Shown piece by piece: positions 33,263-45,328 of a stretch of DNA of 64,000 nt; the stretch's first letter is position 1, and the number at the start of each line of letters is the position of its first letter. The translations under genes and the position numbers were made by a program. The notes beneath the pieces were generated by a model, which saw only the letters and a list, made by a program, of their open reading frames with translations, was not told where the DNA came from and searched no databases. Origin of the DNA: Rana temporaria (Eukaryota; Chordata; Amphibia; Anura; Ranidae); NCBI RefSeq assembly GCF_905171775.1, contig NC_053494.1, positions 198,725,544 through 198,789,543 on the forward strand, read 5' to 3'.

Positions 33263-33945
33263 GATAAATCTGTATTCATATCACATATTATTATATTGTT
33301 ACACATTTCGTATCACAAGTACGCTTGCATTAAAAACAAACAAAAAAAAAGTGAAGATGCGGTGATGGAAAAACCCCAATATAAACAGAGTCATGTGACC
33401 TGAGAGTCTGCGATCCGTAACAAATATCTGGGGGAGGGGCGACAGGAAGAAGATCGCGCCAAAGTTGAACTGTTTTTTGTGTGTTTTCTCCTGCGAGTAC
33501 ATCATGTGCCCATCTTATGAGAACACAATGTTACACAACGCTCTGGGTGTGACACCTTGTTACATTGTGTTTTTGTCTGATATAGGAAAGCAATACAAGT
33601 TCCCCTTTTTTTGGGTTTATTTATAAGACGTTAGTGAAATCTTCACAAAGGACTTGCAACATACAAACTAGTGTACAGCATCTAATACACTGACTGGGGT
33701 ACAATACAAATTCTAGTGTATCTACACCCAAGAAATGTTGCGGCTTACCGGTCCCTAGATGTGGTGGCTGCATTCGTTTTCTTTTTTCAAGCTAAGAGCA
33801 TGTTCAGCAAGTACAGAAAATACCTGCTGATTCTGACGGAAATGCAGTGCGCTTGTCATTCCGTCATTCACCGACATAGTCATAGATTCCAACTGTCCCT
33901 GATTTGGAGGGACTGTCCCTTTCATGCCTTCATTAAATAAGGCTC
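33263..33945. other. No recognised gene
   Basis: Mostly unique. A short catacctcccaac-family remnant (ccaactgtccctgatttgga) lies near 33.89 kb. Confidence 0.35.
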
Positions 33946-33948
33946 ATA

Positions 33949-34682
33949 TAGGTAGATTCAGTAAGAGTTAGGCCGACTTATCAGTAGATAAGCCGACCTA
34001 ACTCAGAATCTACGCCGCCGTATGTTTAAGCGTATGCTCAAACAGAGATACGCTTAAACATATCTAAGATACGACGGCTTGCGCCGTCCTATCTTAGATT
34101 GCAATTTTTCGGAAGGCCGCTAGGTGGCGCTTCCATTGCGGTCGGTGTAGATTATGTAAATGAGTTTGTACGCCGATTCACAAACGTACGCCCGGACGCC
34201 GCAGTCGATTTACGCCGTTTCCGTAAGGCCTTAGGAGGCCTAAAGTTATTCCACCTGTTAGGTGGAATAACAATGTTAAAGTATGGACGCCGTTCCCGCC
34301 GCGAGGTTCGAATTTTTAACGTCGTTTGCGTAAGTCGTCCGCGAATCGGGAGTTAAGTCGTTTACGTCCACGTCGAAATCAATAGGCCTGTACGGCGTAC
34401 TTAGCGGCAATGCGCACTGGGAAATGTAGGCGCCCGGCGCATGCGCAGTGGCCAAAAAACGTCAAAAACGTGAGGTCAAGCCTCATTACCATTAAACACG
34501 CCCCCTTCCAACCCATTTGAATTAGGCGCCCTTACGCCCGCCGCGTTTACACTACGCCGCCCTAAGTAAGGAGGTAAGTGCTTTGAGAATCATGTACTTG
34601 CCTCTCTTACTTAAGGCGGCGTAGTGTAAACAAGCTAGGCTACGCCGCCGCAAATTAGCGCGCCCCTACCTGAATCTACCCA
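33949..34682. mobile_element. Family I element, 734 bp
   Basis: Termini taggtagattca and tgaatctaccca, with flanks ATA and AAA (2 of 3 match). The left stem gagttaggccgacttatc pairs with gataagccgacctaactc. Closest in layout to the 15.4-kb copy. Confidence 0.85.
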
Positions 34683-34699
34683 AAAGTCTTCATTGACTT

Positions 34700-35141
34700 T
34701 AGTTTGTTTGAATTAAATCAATGCAGCCATCTAGTGGACATTCTGTTTAGCTGCACCTGTTCTATCTTAATACAGTCAGCTAGAATAGTTTATTAGTTTG
34801 ACCCATGCAAGCCTCCGTATTTCAATCCCATGAGACTTTGCTCCTTCTCCAGGCTTTCTTTTCCATTTTCTCCCTGGAAGCAAGCACATGTCTGCTTAGT
34901 TCTATCCCACGTCAGCCATACCGATCCATCTCCGGTACGTTTATCTTTGTGTTTCAGCTAGGTAGTTAGGGATGCTCTAATTGTGTGATTATTTACTAAT
35001 TGTACTTGTTTGTATCTGTTTCAGTTTTACTCTGTCTTGTACTAATAAAAGTTCAAAAGGATTCTGCGCCTACTGGAATGCATTGGTATGAGAAGGGTTA
35101 TCAGTGTGCCCGAATACACCTCAGTCACGTGTAGTGAGGGG
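34700..35141 (+). other. Possible LTR remnant
   Basis: It contains a polyadenylation-type aataaa at 35044 and ends near gaggggcataaca, which could be an LTR 3' end. No matching 5' end or TSD was found, so this is weak. Confidence 0.25.
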
Positions 35142-35916
35142 CATAACAGTCCCTTATTTTTGAACAAAGTCCCTCTTTCCTCCTCATTTGTCCCTCATAT
35201 AGGTCTGATCCATATAGTGGAACCTTAGATTAGGAGAAAAATTCATTCCAGGAGAATGCTTGTAATCCAAAGCACTCGCATATCAAAGCGACTTTCCCCA
35301 TAGAAGTCAATGAAACGAAAATAATTTGTTCCGCATTGACTTCTATGGCATGTAATACCGCATGTGGCCAGAGGGGCGCCAGAGAGCCTCGGAAATACTC
35401 GGGACAGCTTGGCTGAACTCAGAAACCCTCAGAAAGGCTCGGGAACTGAGTATTTCCGAGTATTTCCAAACGGCTCCGCTTGTCTCCGGCGCCCCCGCAC
35501 CTCTGGCCAAATGCGGTACTGCACAACGCTGTGGTTTTAATCCTGCTCATTTTGCGAGACAACAATCGTCAGTATTTAATAAAAAAATGCTTGTGTTGCG
35601 AAACGCTTGCTAACTGTCTTACTCGCAATCCGAGGTTTCACTGTAGTTGTATATAAAATGCACTATTTATCAATCAAAAAGCGTTTCCCAGAGCTAAACC
35701 TTTCATCCAATTCCTAAAACTGCTGCATTTGTAAATTTCCAAAGCCAGTATAAAGAAAAAGTAGTAGTAAAAAAAAGGACTTTTGTATATAACAAATCTT
35801 TTTTTTTTTTTTGTATAATACTCATTTAAGGGGGCGTGGCAGGGGGTGTGTCCTATGCCTACATACTTTTGCTAATAGGCATCCCTCATTCCCATCCCAA
35901 AAAGTTGGGAGGTATG
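35142..35916 (+). mobile_element. catacctcccaac-family element split by a Tc1-like MITE
   Basis: The right end aaaaagttgggaggtatg is intact; the left end is decayed. Family blocks ctcatttgtccctcatat and tttcatccaattcc flank the insertion at 35217-35643. Confidence 0.8.
35217..35643. mobile_element. Tc1/mariner-like MITE (cagtgaaacctcgg), TSD TA
   Basis: The inverted ends gtggaaccttagattaggag and cgcaatccgaggtttcactg lie between TA at 35215-35216 and 35644-35645. Excision in silico restores the host atatagttgtat context. Internal inverted cctctggcca/ggccagaggggcgcc blocks are present. Confidence 0.8.
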
Positions 35917-36434
35917 CAAAGAGTGGGTGGGTGAGGCAGTTTCAATGCTCTGTGTAGAGTTTGATAGGCGGCACTGCCCGGCCCTCACATTCTCCCATGT
36001 AATTTTCTGTATACACCTGGAGGTGTTCTGTATACAGATGGTGTATACATACCCCCCCCCCCCCACCCTGCACTAAGATACAAATCAGATTTTCGGCATT
36101 CCCCTGCAACAAAAATGTCATCTTTGGTGAGATACTCCCAAAGGGAAATCATGTGTAAAGGGATGCAGACCCAGGCGCTTTCCTCATTAGAGCCCTGCAG
36201 TCACTCCCATACAGATTCACTCTGAACATGAACACAAACAAAAATATATTTATTCAGAAGAACAAAACATAGGAATCTGCAACAAAGTTTATAAAAATCC
36301 CTGCGATGTACACAGATCACCCGGCGGCGGCCTAGGTGAGCCTACAGCGGCGCGCTAACGTCATCACCCGGCCTCAACTGCTCGTGTTCGGCCGGCTTCT
36401 CTGGTAAGACTAAGCAAGCACTAATCTTCCTATA
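35917..36434. other. Left flank of the large minisatellite; no gene recognised
   Basis: It contains a C12 run (36051-36064) and a GC-rich stretch (36.31-36.40 kb) ending in a splice-donor-like tctctggtaagac at 36400. There is no supported ORF, so an exon cannot be claimed. Confidence 0.35.
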
Positions 36435-39400
36435 CAGTGGGGGAGATGTCTGTGGATATTACAGTGGGGGAGATGTCGGTGGATATTACAGTGGGGGAGA
36501 TGTCGGTGGATATTACAGTGGGGGGGAGATGTCTGTGGATATTACAGTGGGAGAGATGTCTGTGGATATTACAGTGGAGGGAGATGTCTGTAGATATTAC
36601 AGTGGAGGGAGATGTCGGTGGATATTAGAGTGGGGGAGATGTCTGTGGATATTATAGTGGGCAGATGTCTGTGGATATTACAGTAGGGAGATGTCTGTGG
36701 ATATTACAGTGGGGAGATGTCTTTGGATATTACAGTGGGGGAGATGTCTGTGGATATTACAGTGGGGGAGATGTCTGTGGATATTACAGTGGGGGAGATG
36801 TCTGTGGATATTACAGTAGGGAGATGTCTGTGGATATTACAGTGGGGAGATGTCTTTGGATATTACAGTGGGGGAGATGTCTGTGGATATTACAGTGGGG
36901 GAGATGTCTGTGGATATTACAGTGGGGAGATGTCTGTGGATATTACAGTGGGGGAGATGTCTGTGGATATTACAGTGGGGGTGATGTCTGTGGATATTAC
37001 AGTGGGGGAGATGTCTGTGGATATTACAGTGGGGAGATGTCGGTGGATATTACAGTGGGGGAGATGTCGGTGGATATTACAGTGGGGGAGATTTCGGTGG
37101 ATATTAGAGTGGGGGAGATGTCTGTGGATATTACAGTGGGGAGATGTCGGTGGATATTACAGTGGGGGAGATGTCGGTGGATATTACAGTGGGGGAGATG
37201 TCGGTGGATATTACAGTGGGGAGATGTCTGTGGATATTACAGTGGGGGAGATGTCTGTGGATATTACAGTGGGGAGATGTCTGTGGATATTACAGTGGGA
37301 TAGATGTCTGTGGATATTACAGTGGTGGAGATGTCTGTGGATATTACAGTGGGGGTGATTGTGGATATTACAGTGGGGGAGATGTCTGCAGATATTACAG
37401 TGGGGGAGATGTCTGTGGATATTACAGTGGGGGAGATGTCTGTGGATATTACAGTGGGGGAGATGTCGGTGGATATTACAGTGGAGGGAGATGTCGGTGG
37501 ATATTAGAGTGGGGGAGATGTCTGTGGATATTACAGTGGGGAGATGTCGGTGGATATTACAGTGGGGGAGATGTCGGTGGATATTACAGTGGGGGAGATG
37601 TCGGTGGATATTAGAGTGGGGGAGATGTCTGTGGATATTACAGTGGGGAGATGTCGGTGGATATTACAGTGGGGGAGATGTCGGTGGATATTACAGTGGG
37701 GGAGATGTCGGTGGATATTACAGTGGGGAGATGTCTGTGGATATTACAGTGGGGGAGATGTCTGTGGATATTACAGTGGGGAGATGTATGTGGATATTAC
37801 AGTGGGATAGATGTCTGTGGATATTACAGTGGTGGAGATGTCTGTGGATATTACAGTGGGGGTGATTGTGGATATTACAGTGGGGGAGATGTCTGTAGAT
37901 ATTACAGTGGGGGAGATGTCTGTGGATATTACAGTGGGGGAGATGTCTGTGGATATTACAGTGGGGAGATGTCTGTGGATATTACAGTGGGGGAGATGTC
38001 TGTGGATATTACAGTGGGGGTGATTGTGGATATTACAGTGGGGAGATGTCTGTGGATATTACAGTGGGGGAGATGTCTGTGGATATTACAGTGGGGAGAT
38101 GTCTGTGGATATTACAGTGGGGGAGATGTCTGTGGATATTACAGTGGGGAGATGTCTGTGGATATTACAGTGGGGAGAAGTCTGTGGATATTACAGTGGG
38201 GAGAAGTCTGTGGAAATTACAGTGGGGAGAAGTCTGTGGATATTACAGTGGGGGGAGATGTCTGTGGATATTACAGTGGGGGAGATGTCTGTGGAAATTA
38301 CAGTGGGAGAAGTCTGTGGATATAACAGTGGGGGGAGATGTCTGTGGATATTACAGTGGGGGGAGATGTCTGTGGAAATTAAAGTGGGAGAGATGTCTGT
38401 GGATATTACAGTGGGGGAGATGTCTGTGGATATTACAGTGGGGGGGAGATGTCTGTGGAAATTAAAGTGGGAGAGATGTCTGTGGATATTACAGTGGGGA
38501 GATGTCTGTGGATATTACAGTGGGGAGATGTTTGTGGATATTACAGTGGGGAGATGTCTGTGGATATTACAGTGGGAAGATGTCTGTGGATATTACAGTG
38601 GGAAGATGTCTGTGGATATTACAGTGGGGGAGATGTCTGTGGATATTACAGTGGGGGAGATGTCTGTGGATATTACAGTGGGGGAGATGTCTGTGGATAT
38701 TACAGTGGGGAGATGTCTGTGGATATTACAGTGGGGGTGATGTCTGTGGATATTACAGTGGGGGAGATGTCTGTGGATATTACAGTGGGGAGATGTCTGT
38801 GGATATTACAGTGGGGGAGGTGTCTGTGGATATTACAGTGGGGGAGATGTCTGTGGATATTACAGTGGGAAGATGTCTGTGGATATTACAGTGGGGGAGA
38901 TGTCTGTGGATATTACAGTGGGGGAGATGTCTGTGGATATTACAGTGGGGGAGATGTCTGTGGATATTACAGTGGGGAGATGTCTGTGGATATTACAGTG
39001 GGATAGATGTCTGTGGATATTACAGTGGGGGAGATGTCTGTGGATATTACAGTGGGGAGATGTCTGTGGATATTACAGTGGGAAGATGTCTGTGGATATT
39101 ACAGTGGGGAGATGTCTGTGGATATTACAGTGGGGGAGATGTCTGTGGATATTACAGTGGGGAGATGTCTGTGGATATTACAGTGGGGGAAATCTGTGGA
39201 TATTACAGTGGGGGAGATGTCTGTGGATATTACAGTGGGGGAGATGTCTGTGGATATTACAGTGGGGAGATGTCTGTGGATATTACAGTGGGGAGAAGTC
39301 TGTGGATATTACAGTGGGGAGAAGTCTGTGGAAATTACAGTGGGGAGAAGTCTGTGGATATTACAGTGGGGGGAGATGTCTGTGGATATTACAGTGGGGG

Positions 39401-40540
39401 AGATGTCTGTGGAAATTACAGTGGGAGAAGTCTGTGGATATTACAGTGGGGGGAGATGTCTGTGGATATTACAGTGGGGGGAGATGTCTGTGGAAATTAA
39501 AGTGGGAGAGATGTCTGTGGATATTACAGTGGGGGAGATGTCTGTGGATATTACAGTGGGGGGGAGATGTCTGTGGAAATTAAAGTGGGAGAGATGTCTG
39601 TGGATATTACAGTGGGGGGAGATGTCCGTGGGGGAGATGTCTGTGGATATTACAGTGGGGAGATGTCTGTGGATATTACAGTGGGGAGATGTTTGTGGAT
39701 ATTACAGTGGGGAGATGTCTGTGGATATTACAGTGGGGAGATGTCTGTGGATATTACAGTTGGGAGATGTCTGTGGATATTACAGTGGGGGAGATGTCTG
39801 TGGATATTACAGTGGGGGAGATGTCTGTGGATATTACAGTGGGGGAGATGTCTGTGGATATTACAGTGGGGAGATGTCTGTGGATATTACAGTGGGGGTG
39901 ATGTCTGTGGATATTACAGTGGGGGAGATGTCTGTGGATATTACAGTGGGGAGATGTCTGTGGATATTACAGTGGGGGAGGTGTCTGTGGATATTACAGT
40001 GGGGGAGGTGTCTGTGGATATTACAGTGGGAAGATGTCTGTGGATATTACAGTGGGGGAGATGTCTGTGGATATTACAGTGGGGGAGATGTCTGTGGATA
40101 TTACAGTGGGGGAGATGTCTGTGGATATTACAGTGGGGAGATGTCTGTGGATATTACAGTGGGGGAGATGTCTGTGGATATTACAGTGGGGAGGTGTCTG
40201 TGGATATTACAGTGGGGGAGATGTCTGTGGATATTACAGTGGGGGTGATGTCTGTGGATATTACAGTGGGGGAGATGTCTGTGGATATTACAGTGGGGGA
40301 GATGTCTGTGGATATTACAGTGGGGGAGATGTCTGTGGATATTACAGTGGGGAGATGTCTGTGGATATTACAGTGGGGGAGATGTCTGTGGATATTACAG
40401 TGGGGAGATGTCTGTGGATATTACAGTGGGGGAAATCTGTGGATATTACAGTGGGGGAGATGTCTGTGGATATTACAGTGGGGGAGATGTCTGTGAATAT
40501 TACAGTGGAGGAGATGTCTGTGGATATTACAGTGGGGACT
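36435..40540 (+). repeat. 4.1-kb minisatellite, 26/27-bp units, ~150 copies
   Basis: The unit is cagtgggggagatgtctgtg followed by gatatta (27 bp), with a 26-bp form lacking one G. The gtcggtgg variant occurs only in the left part (about 36.47-37.73 kb). The gaaatta and gagaagtc variants occur in two matching clusters near 38.17-38.46 and 39.29-39.58 kb. Larger direct duplications have offsets of about 507 bp (37.30/37.81) and about 1118-1161 bp (38.17/39.29 and 38.73/39.89). ORFs up to 413 codons exist in all three plus frames only because units lack stops. Confidence 0.97.
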
Positions 40541-41280
40541 ATATATGGTGGTGATCGAAAAAATGTATGTGCGTTATAATTAATCAAAATTAGTCGATTA
40601 ATCGAACACAAAAATTTTAATCATTAACAGCACTAATTTTATTCCTTCACAAAAATCACTTTGATGGTCTAAATTGCCCAAAAGAACATGAATTGGGTGA
40701 AGCAAAGCCAAATTTCTTCTTTCTTTTTTTTTGCGCTTCATAAATGTGCCCCCATCACCTGGAGGAGAAGTAGTAATACTGAGGGATAATAGAAAAGCTC
40801 CTACATCGTAGTGATCTGTCATTGGTAATGATGAAATTACAAATACGAGAAATATAAGCTGAATACCGGAATGTGTAAGAACCTCACTGTACACAACATA
40901 CTAAACACCAACTCAGGAAACATCTGCAGGAATAGGAGCCATTTCACCCAGAAGGTCTTCGCTTTGCTACTCCTCTTCCTGCGCCGTGCGTTACTCGTGA
41001 GAGGAGGACCACCCACCCCATAGGGGAACAAAAGGTTTCAGCCTTCCAAACCTTGTGAATTGATTTCCACACTACATTGAATTTTATGGTAATTTCTAAA
41101 ACAGAAAGTCTCATGAAATCAGAGAGAATGACCCCAGAGACCCATCACAGCCTTCCCCAGCAGGTGACCTCCCATCCAAAGATTCTCAGTGTAACTTGAA
41201 GGGGGAGTATCACCCTCCTAACCAGATATGTGCTATCACCCCAAGCAGATATTTCCCATCACCCCAACCATATATATGTC
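40541..41280. other. No recognised feature
   Basis: Right flank of the minisatellite, AT-rich at first (attaatcaaaattagtcgat). ORFs of 64-98 codons on the minus strand are not recognisable. Confidence 0.35.
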
Positions 41281-42110
41281 ATCACTAGGGATAAGCCGAA
41301 CATGCAAACAGGCAATAAATTCATTCGAACATCCGAACACCGTTAGGGCTCTTTCACACCGAGCGGACCGTTTCTGGGTCCGCTCCGTGTGTCTCCGTCG
41401 GCTCAGCGGGGATCCCCGCTCAGCTGTCGGCGGATAGGGCGGTCCCCGCACACAGTGCAGGGACCGCCCTGTCTCAGCTCCGCTCTGCCCTATGGGGAAC
41501 CTGATGCAGACGGACCGTCTGTCCGTCTGCATCAGTTCCGCTCCGCCGGACGGAAGAAAAATAGGGTTTTCTTCCGTCCGAAAACCGGATCCCGACGGAC
41601 GCGGACGCTAGCGGATGCTCCATCCGCTAACGGACGCGATCCCATAGGGATGTATTGTATTACAAGTCTGTTAACGGACTTGTAAAAACGGACAGGTGGA
41701 GCGGACGTCTGAAAGGGGAATTAAAGTCTATGGGACTCGAACATGAAAAATCTAAAGTGCTAATTTTAAAGGCTAATATACAAGTTATTGTCATAAAAAG
41801 TGTCTGGGGACCTGGGTCATGCCCTAGGGGACATGTATCAATGCAAAAAAAAGTTTTAAAAAATACAGTTTTTTTCGGGAGCAGTGATTTTAATAATGCT
41901 TAAAGTGAAACAATAAAAGTGAAATATTCCTTTAAATTTCCTACCTGGGGGGGTGTCTATAGTATGCCTGTAAAGTAGCGCATGTTTCCCGTGCTTAGAA
42001 CCGTCCCTGCAGAAAATGTCATTTCTGAAGGAAAATAAATCATTTAAAATCCCTCGCGGCTATAATGAATTTCGGCTCCAGGCAATACAGAGAAAAGTCA
42101 TTGATAAATA
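41281..42110 (+). mobile_element. Dispersed repeat (ataagccgaac family) split by a MITE
   Basis: From memory, the sequence gggataagccgaacatgcaa ... aacaccgtt | aaagtctatggg ... gtgctaattttaaaggctaa ... aagtgaaacaataaaagtg ... tctatagtatgcctgtaaag matches a high-copy repeat in amphibian and fish genomes. Class not certain. The MITE at 41346-41720 interrupts it. Confidence 0.7.
41346..41720. mobile_element. gggctctttcacac-family MITE, TSD TTA
   Basis: Ends gggctctttcacac and gtctgaaaggggaa are imperfectly inverted, with TTA at 41343-41345 and 41721-41723. Removing it restores aacaccgttaaagtctatgg. Internal GC-rich hairpins (gacggaccgtctgtccgtc, gcggggatccccgc). A TTA target fits PIF/Harbinger. 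Confidence 0.88.
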
Positions 42111-42138
42111 AAGATAAGCCGCCGTACGTGAATCTAGC
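42111..42138. mobile_element. Family I right-terminal remnant
   Basis: gccgccgtacgtgaatctagc is the family's right terminus, next to a (TA)n-rich stretch. Confidence 0.55.
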
Positions 42139-42510
42139 TATATATATACAATATATACTGTATATATACTGTATATATACACTGTATTTATAGTTTTCTT
42201 ATTTATAGGTTTGGCTGCAGGCTTTTTATGTGACTCATCTATACATTCCTGTAAACGTGTTTCATAGTAGATATCCAGTTCGGAAGCCTTTGGTCAATCA
42301 TTACCCATAATCCCCCCACCTGTTTCCAGTTTAGAGGTTAATGTGGCGTAACATATCAGCCAGACCACCATGACAAATCACTTGACCTCCTTCAGCCTTT
42401 ACCCTACACCTGCATCAACACTATAAATATTCCATTTCAACCTCAAGGGTTGGGACCGTGTATAAAATCAAATTTCACCCGACAAGTGAACCTCTGAGAA
42501 AAAAGGACGT
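42139..42510. other. No recognised feature
   Basis: It starts with a TATA/ATAC simple-repeat stretch (to about 42188), then unique sequence. Confidence 0.35.
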
Positions 42511-42513
42511 TAA

Positions 42514-43024
42514 AGCCTCGTACACACGGGCCAGAATCTCGTCAGGAAAAAAACGTTGTTTTTCCTGACGAGATTCTTGGCAAGAACCTCTTGCCGCCTG
42601 AGTATACAGACACTCCTTTCAAAAGAACTGTGGTTCTTTTGAAAGGCATGAACGCGATGACGTCATCACGTACAACGAGCATGTGCTTGTCACATTCGAT
42701 GCCGTTGCCGCCATCTGGCTTTCTCCCTACCTATGCCGTGGAAGCTACTGCGCATGCGTCAAAGTAATTTCGAGAGTGCGCGGGTTTCCACAGTGGCAGG
42801 TAAGTATACAGACGCTCGGGTTTCTCGTCGGGAAACAGGCAGAAAAGAATCTTGACGAGAAAATAGAGAGCAGGATCTCTATTTTTCTTGTCGAGATTCT
42901 GGGAAGATTTCCAGACGAGAAACCTGAAAGCCTCGTACACACGCTCGGTTTACTCAGCAAGAAAGCTCTGCCAGCAGTTTTCTTGCTGGTTCTTGCCGAG
43001 AATACCAAGCGTGTGTACGAGGCT
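42514..43024. mobile_element. MITE, cgtacacacga family, with second internal copy
   Basis: Outer ends agcctcgtacacacg and cgtgtgtacgaggct, flanked by TAA (42511-42513) and TGA (43025-43027). A second complete short palindromic copy occupies about 42928-43024 and appears to have replaced or entered the right end. Splice-donor-like caggtaagtatac at 42798. Confidence 0.75.
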
Positions 43025-43085
43025 TGAGTTAAAATTGTGACAAAGGTGTCCACATTTCTCCTGGCATCCAATCAGGTTCTGTTTC

Positions 43086-43645
43086 TTTTATTTCATGCTA
43101 TGGGTAGCTCCACTTCAGCCCCAGAAGATTTTACCCCCTTCCTGACCAGAGCACTTTTTACAATTTGTCACTGTGAGGCCCCGTACACACGACCGAGTTT
43201 CTCGGCAGAATTCAGCGAGAAACTCGGTCAGAGCCGGATTCTGCCGAAAAACTCTGTCGTCTGTACACTTTTGGCCCGATGGAGCCGCCGAGGAACTCGT
43301 CGAGAAAATAGAGAACATGTTCTCTATTTTCTCGTTGTTCTATGGGACAAGTCGGCCCGCCGAGCTCCTCGGCGGCTTCATCCCTGAACTCGCCGAGGAA
43401 CTCGATGTGTTTGGCACGTCGAGTTCCTCGGCCGTGTGTACGGGGCCTGTCACTTTAACTGACAATTGCGCAGTCATGCAACGCTGTACCCAAACAAAAT
43501 TGCGTCCTTTTCTTTCCACAAATAGAGCTTTTTTTTTGTGGTATTTGATCACCTCTGTGGTTTTCATTTTTTTTGCACTATAAACAAAAAGACTGACAAT
43601 TTTGAACAAAAAGTGTTTTTTTTTTTTGCTGTAATAAATATCCCA
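43086..43645 (+). mobile_element. piggyBac-like element split by a MITE
   Basis: The family blocks gattttacccccttcctgac, actttttacaatttgtcac | ctttaactgacaattgcgca, aatagagcttttt and gatcacctctgtggtttt flank the MITE at 43177-43447. It is followed directly by another family member. Confidence 0.7.
43177..43447. mobile_element. MITE, cgtacacacga family
   Basis: Termini ggccccgtacacacgacc and ggccgtgtgtacggggcc, with flanks TGA/TGT (2 of 3). Internal stems: gagtttctcggcagaattc, gagaacatgttctc, ggcccgccgagctcctcggc. Closely related to the 26.1-kb copy. Confidence 0.88.
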
Positions 43646-43655
43646 AAAAATGTTT

Positions 43656-44488
43656 TTAACCACTTCAATACCGGGCATTTTCACCCCCTTCCTGCCCAGG
43701 CCAATTTTCAGTTTTCAGCACTGTAACACTTTGAATGACAATTGCGCGGTCATGCAATACTGTACCCAAATTACATTTTTATAATTTTTTTCCCCACAAA
43801 TAGAGCTTTCTTTTGGTGGCATTTTATCACCTCTGCAGTTTTTATTTATTGCGCTATAAACAAAAGAAGTGTGACAAGTTTGAAAAAAAAAAACACAATA
43901 TTTTTTACTTTTTGCTATAATAAATATCCCAATTTTTTTTTTATTTTAATTTTCCTCAGTTTAGGCCGATATGTATTCTTCTACATATTTTTGTTAAAAA
44001 AAATTGCAATAAGTGTATATTGATTGGTTTGCGCAAAAGTTATAGCATCCATAAAATAGGGGATAGATTTATGGCATTTTTTTTTAAATAGTAATGGCAG
44101 CGATCTGTGATTTTTATCGTGACTGCGATGTCGCAGCGGACACATCGGACACTTTTGACGCTATTTTGGGACCATTCACATTTGTATAAGATCAGTGCTA
44201 TAAAAAATGCACTGATTACTGTATAAATGTGACTGGCAAGGAAGGGGTTAACACTAGGGGGCGATCAAGGGGTTAACTGTGTGTTCCCTCAGTGTGTGTT
44301 CTAACTGTGAGGGGATGTGACTGACTAGAAGAGGAGACAGATCATTGTTCCTACTTAGTGGGAAGACATGACATGTCTCCTCTCCTCTGACTCCTCTGGC
44401 GCTCGTGCACGTGATCGCGGATCAGGCCTGGTGCATCGGGTCCCCTGATGTGCAGTGGGTGTGCGCGTGTGCCTCCGGCGGCTCTTAA
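43656..44488 (+). mobile_element. piggyBac-like (TTAA) element
   Basis: It begins ttaaccacttcaataccggg and continues with the conserved blocks ttcacccccttcctgcccag, gaatgacaattgcgcggtca, ttttggtggcattttatcac and tttgcgcaaaagttatag. It is the reverse-oriented counterpart of 31.05-31.99 kb. The right terminus is unclear (near ggctcttaaag). Confidence 0.75.
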
Positions 44489-44595
44489 AGGGAAACCCCT
44501 ATATATATGGGATTTTGTCCAGGAGAGCCATTGTGCTGCAGTAAATCTCTATGAGCCGGTCGGGGACCGGATAAAGAGGAGCTTTGCCCGCCCCT

Positions 44596-44960
44596 TTAAA
44601 AATTAAAAGTCAGCAGCAGCTACACATACTTTAGCTGCTGACTTTTAACATTGGGACATTTACCTGTTCTGGAGTCCACCACCATTGCTAGTAAGAGAGA
44701 CCAGCAGTGTAGCCTTTTCGGCTGGACCGCTATTGTGCATGCACGAAGCGTGCTGCGCTCTCTCACTGGCTCGCCAGAAGAGGGAGGGAGGAGGAGGGGG
44801 ACCAAGCTGCTTACATTTTTTGCCACAGCCGCTCATAGAAGTGGGGATGGGGTACCTGTAAAAAACAGGTACCCACTCCCCTGCCCCAAAAGGTGCCAAA
44901 TGTGGGGGAGGAATCATATAAGCGGAAGTTTCACTTTTGGGGGGAACTCTGCTATAAGCA
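44596..44960. mobile_element. TTAA-type MITE (gccaaatgtggggg family)
   Basis: From ttaaaaattaaaagtcagc to tttggggggaactctgc. It contains gtcagcagcagc/gctgctgac hairpin arms, aggtacccactcccctgccc and ggtgccaaatgtggg. A minus-strand splice-donor-like acaggtaaatgtcc overlaps 44656-44669. Confidence 0.7.
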
Positions 44961-44980
44961 ATCTAATATACAACTGATAA

Positions 44981-45325
44981 TGCCGCGTACACGCGCTTTT
45001 AGCTGATTCCTTGTTAGTAAAAGACGATTCACGCTTTTTTGTCTGTTACAGCGTGATGAATGTGTTTACTCCATTATGAACGGTAGTTTTACCAAAACGA
45101 GCGCTCCCGTCTCATAACTCGCTTCTGGGCATACGCGGGTTTAAAACGTCGTTTTAGCCCACACACGATCATTTTTTACAACACGAAAAACGACATTTTA
45201 AAAAATGTAGCATGTTCGAATTTTTGTTTTTGTCGTTTTTCAGAAGCCGAAAAACGATGTGAAGCCCACACATGATGATTTTAAATGACCTTTTCATGCC
45301 GAAAAACGGCCGTGTGTATGCGGCA
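44981..45325. mobile_element. MITE, cgtacacacga family, TSD TAA
   Basis: Termini tgccgcgtacacgcgc and cggccgtgtgtatgcggca, with TAA at 44978-44980 and 45326-45328. Internal blocks (cgattc, cattatgaacggtagtttta, gctcccgtctcataac) recur at 54.1-54.3 kb. Confidence 0.85.
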
Positions 45326-45328
45326 TAA

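Noticed and set aside
36310..36420. Possible exon ending in tctctg|gtaagac before the minisatellite
   Set aside because: GC-rich sequence with a donor-like site but no supported reading frame or acceptor; many repeats here carry the same kind of donor motif.
36435..40540. CRISPR-like array of short repeats
   Set aside because: Units are contiguous with no unique spacers; the sequence is eukaryotic minisatellite.
36437..40579. Many long overlapping plus-strand ORFs (up to 413 codons)
   Set aside because: They are readings of one 26/27-bp tandem unit without stops, present in all three frames at once. No composition or frame preference suggests coding.
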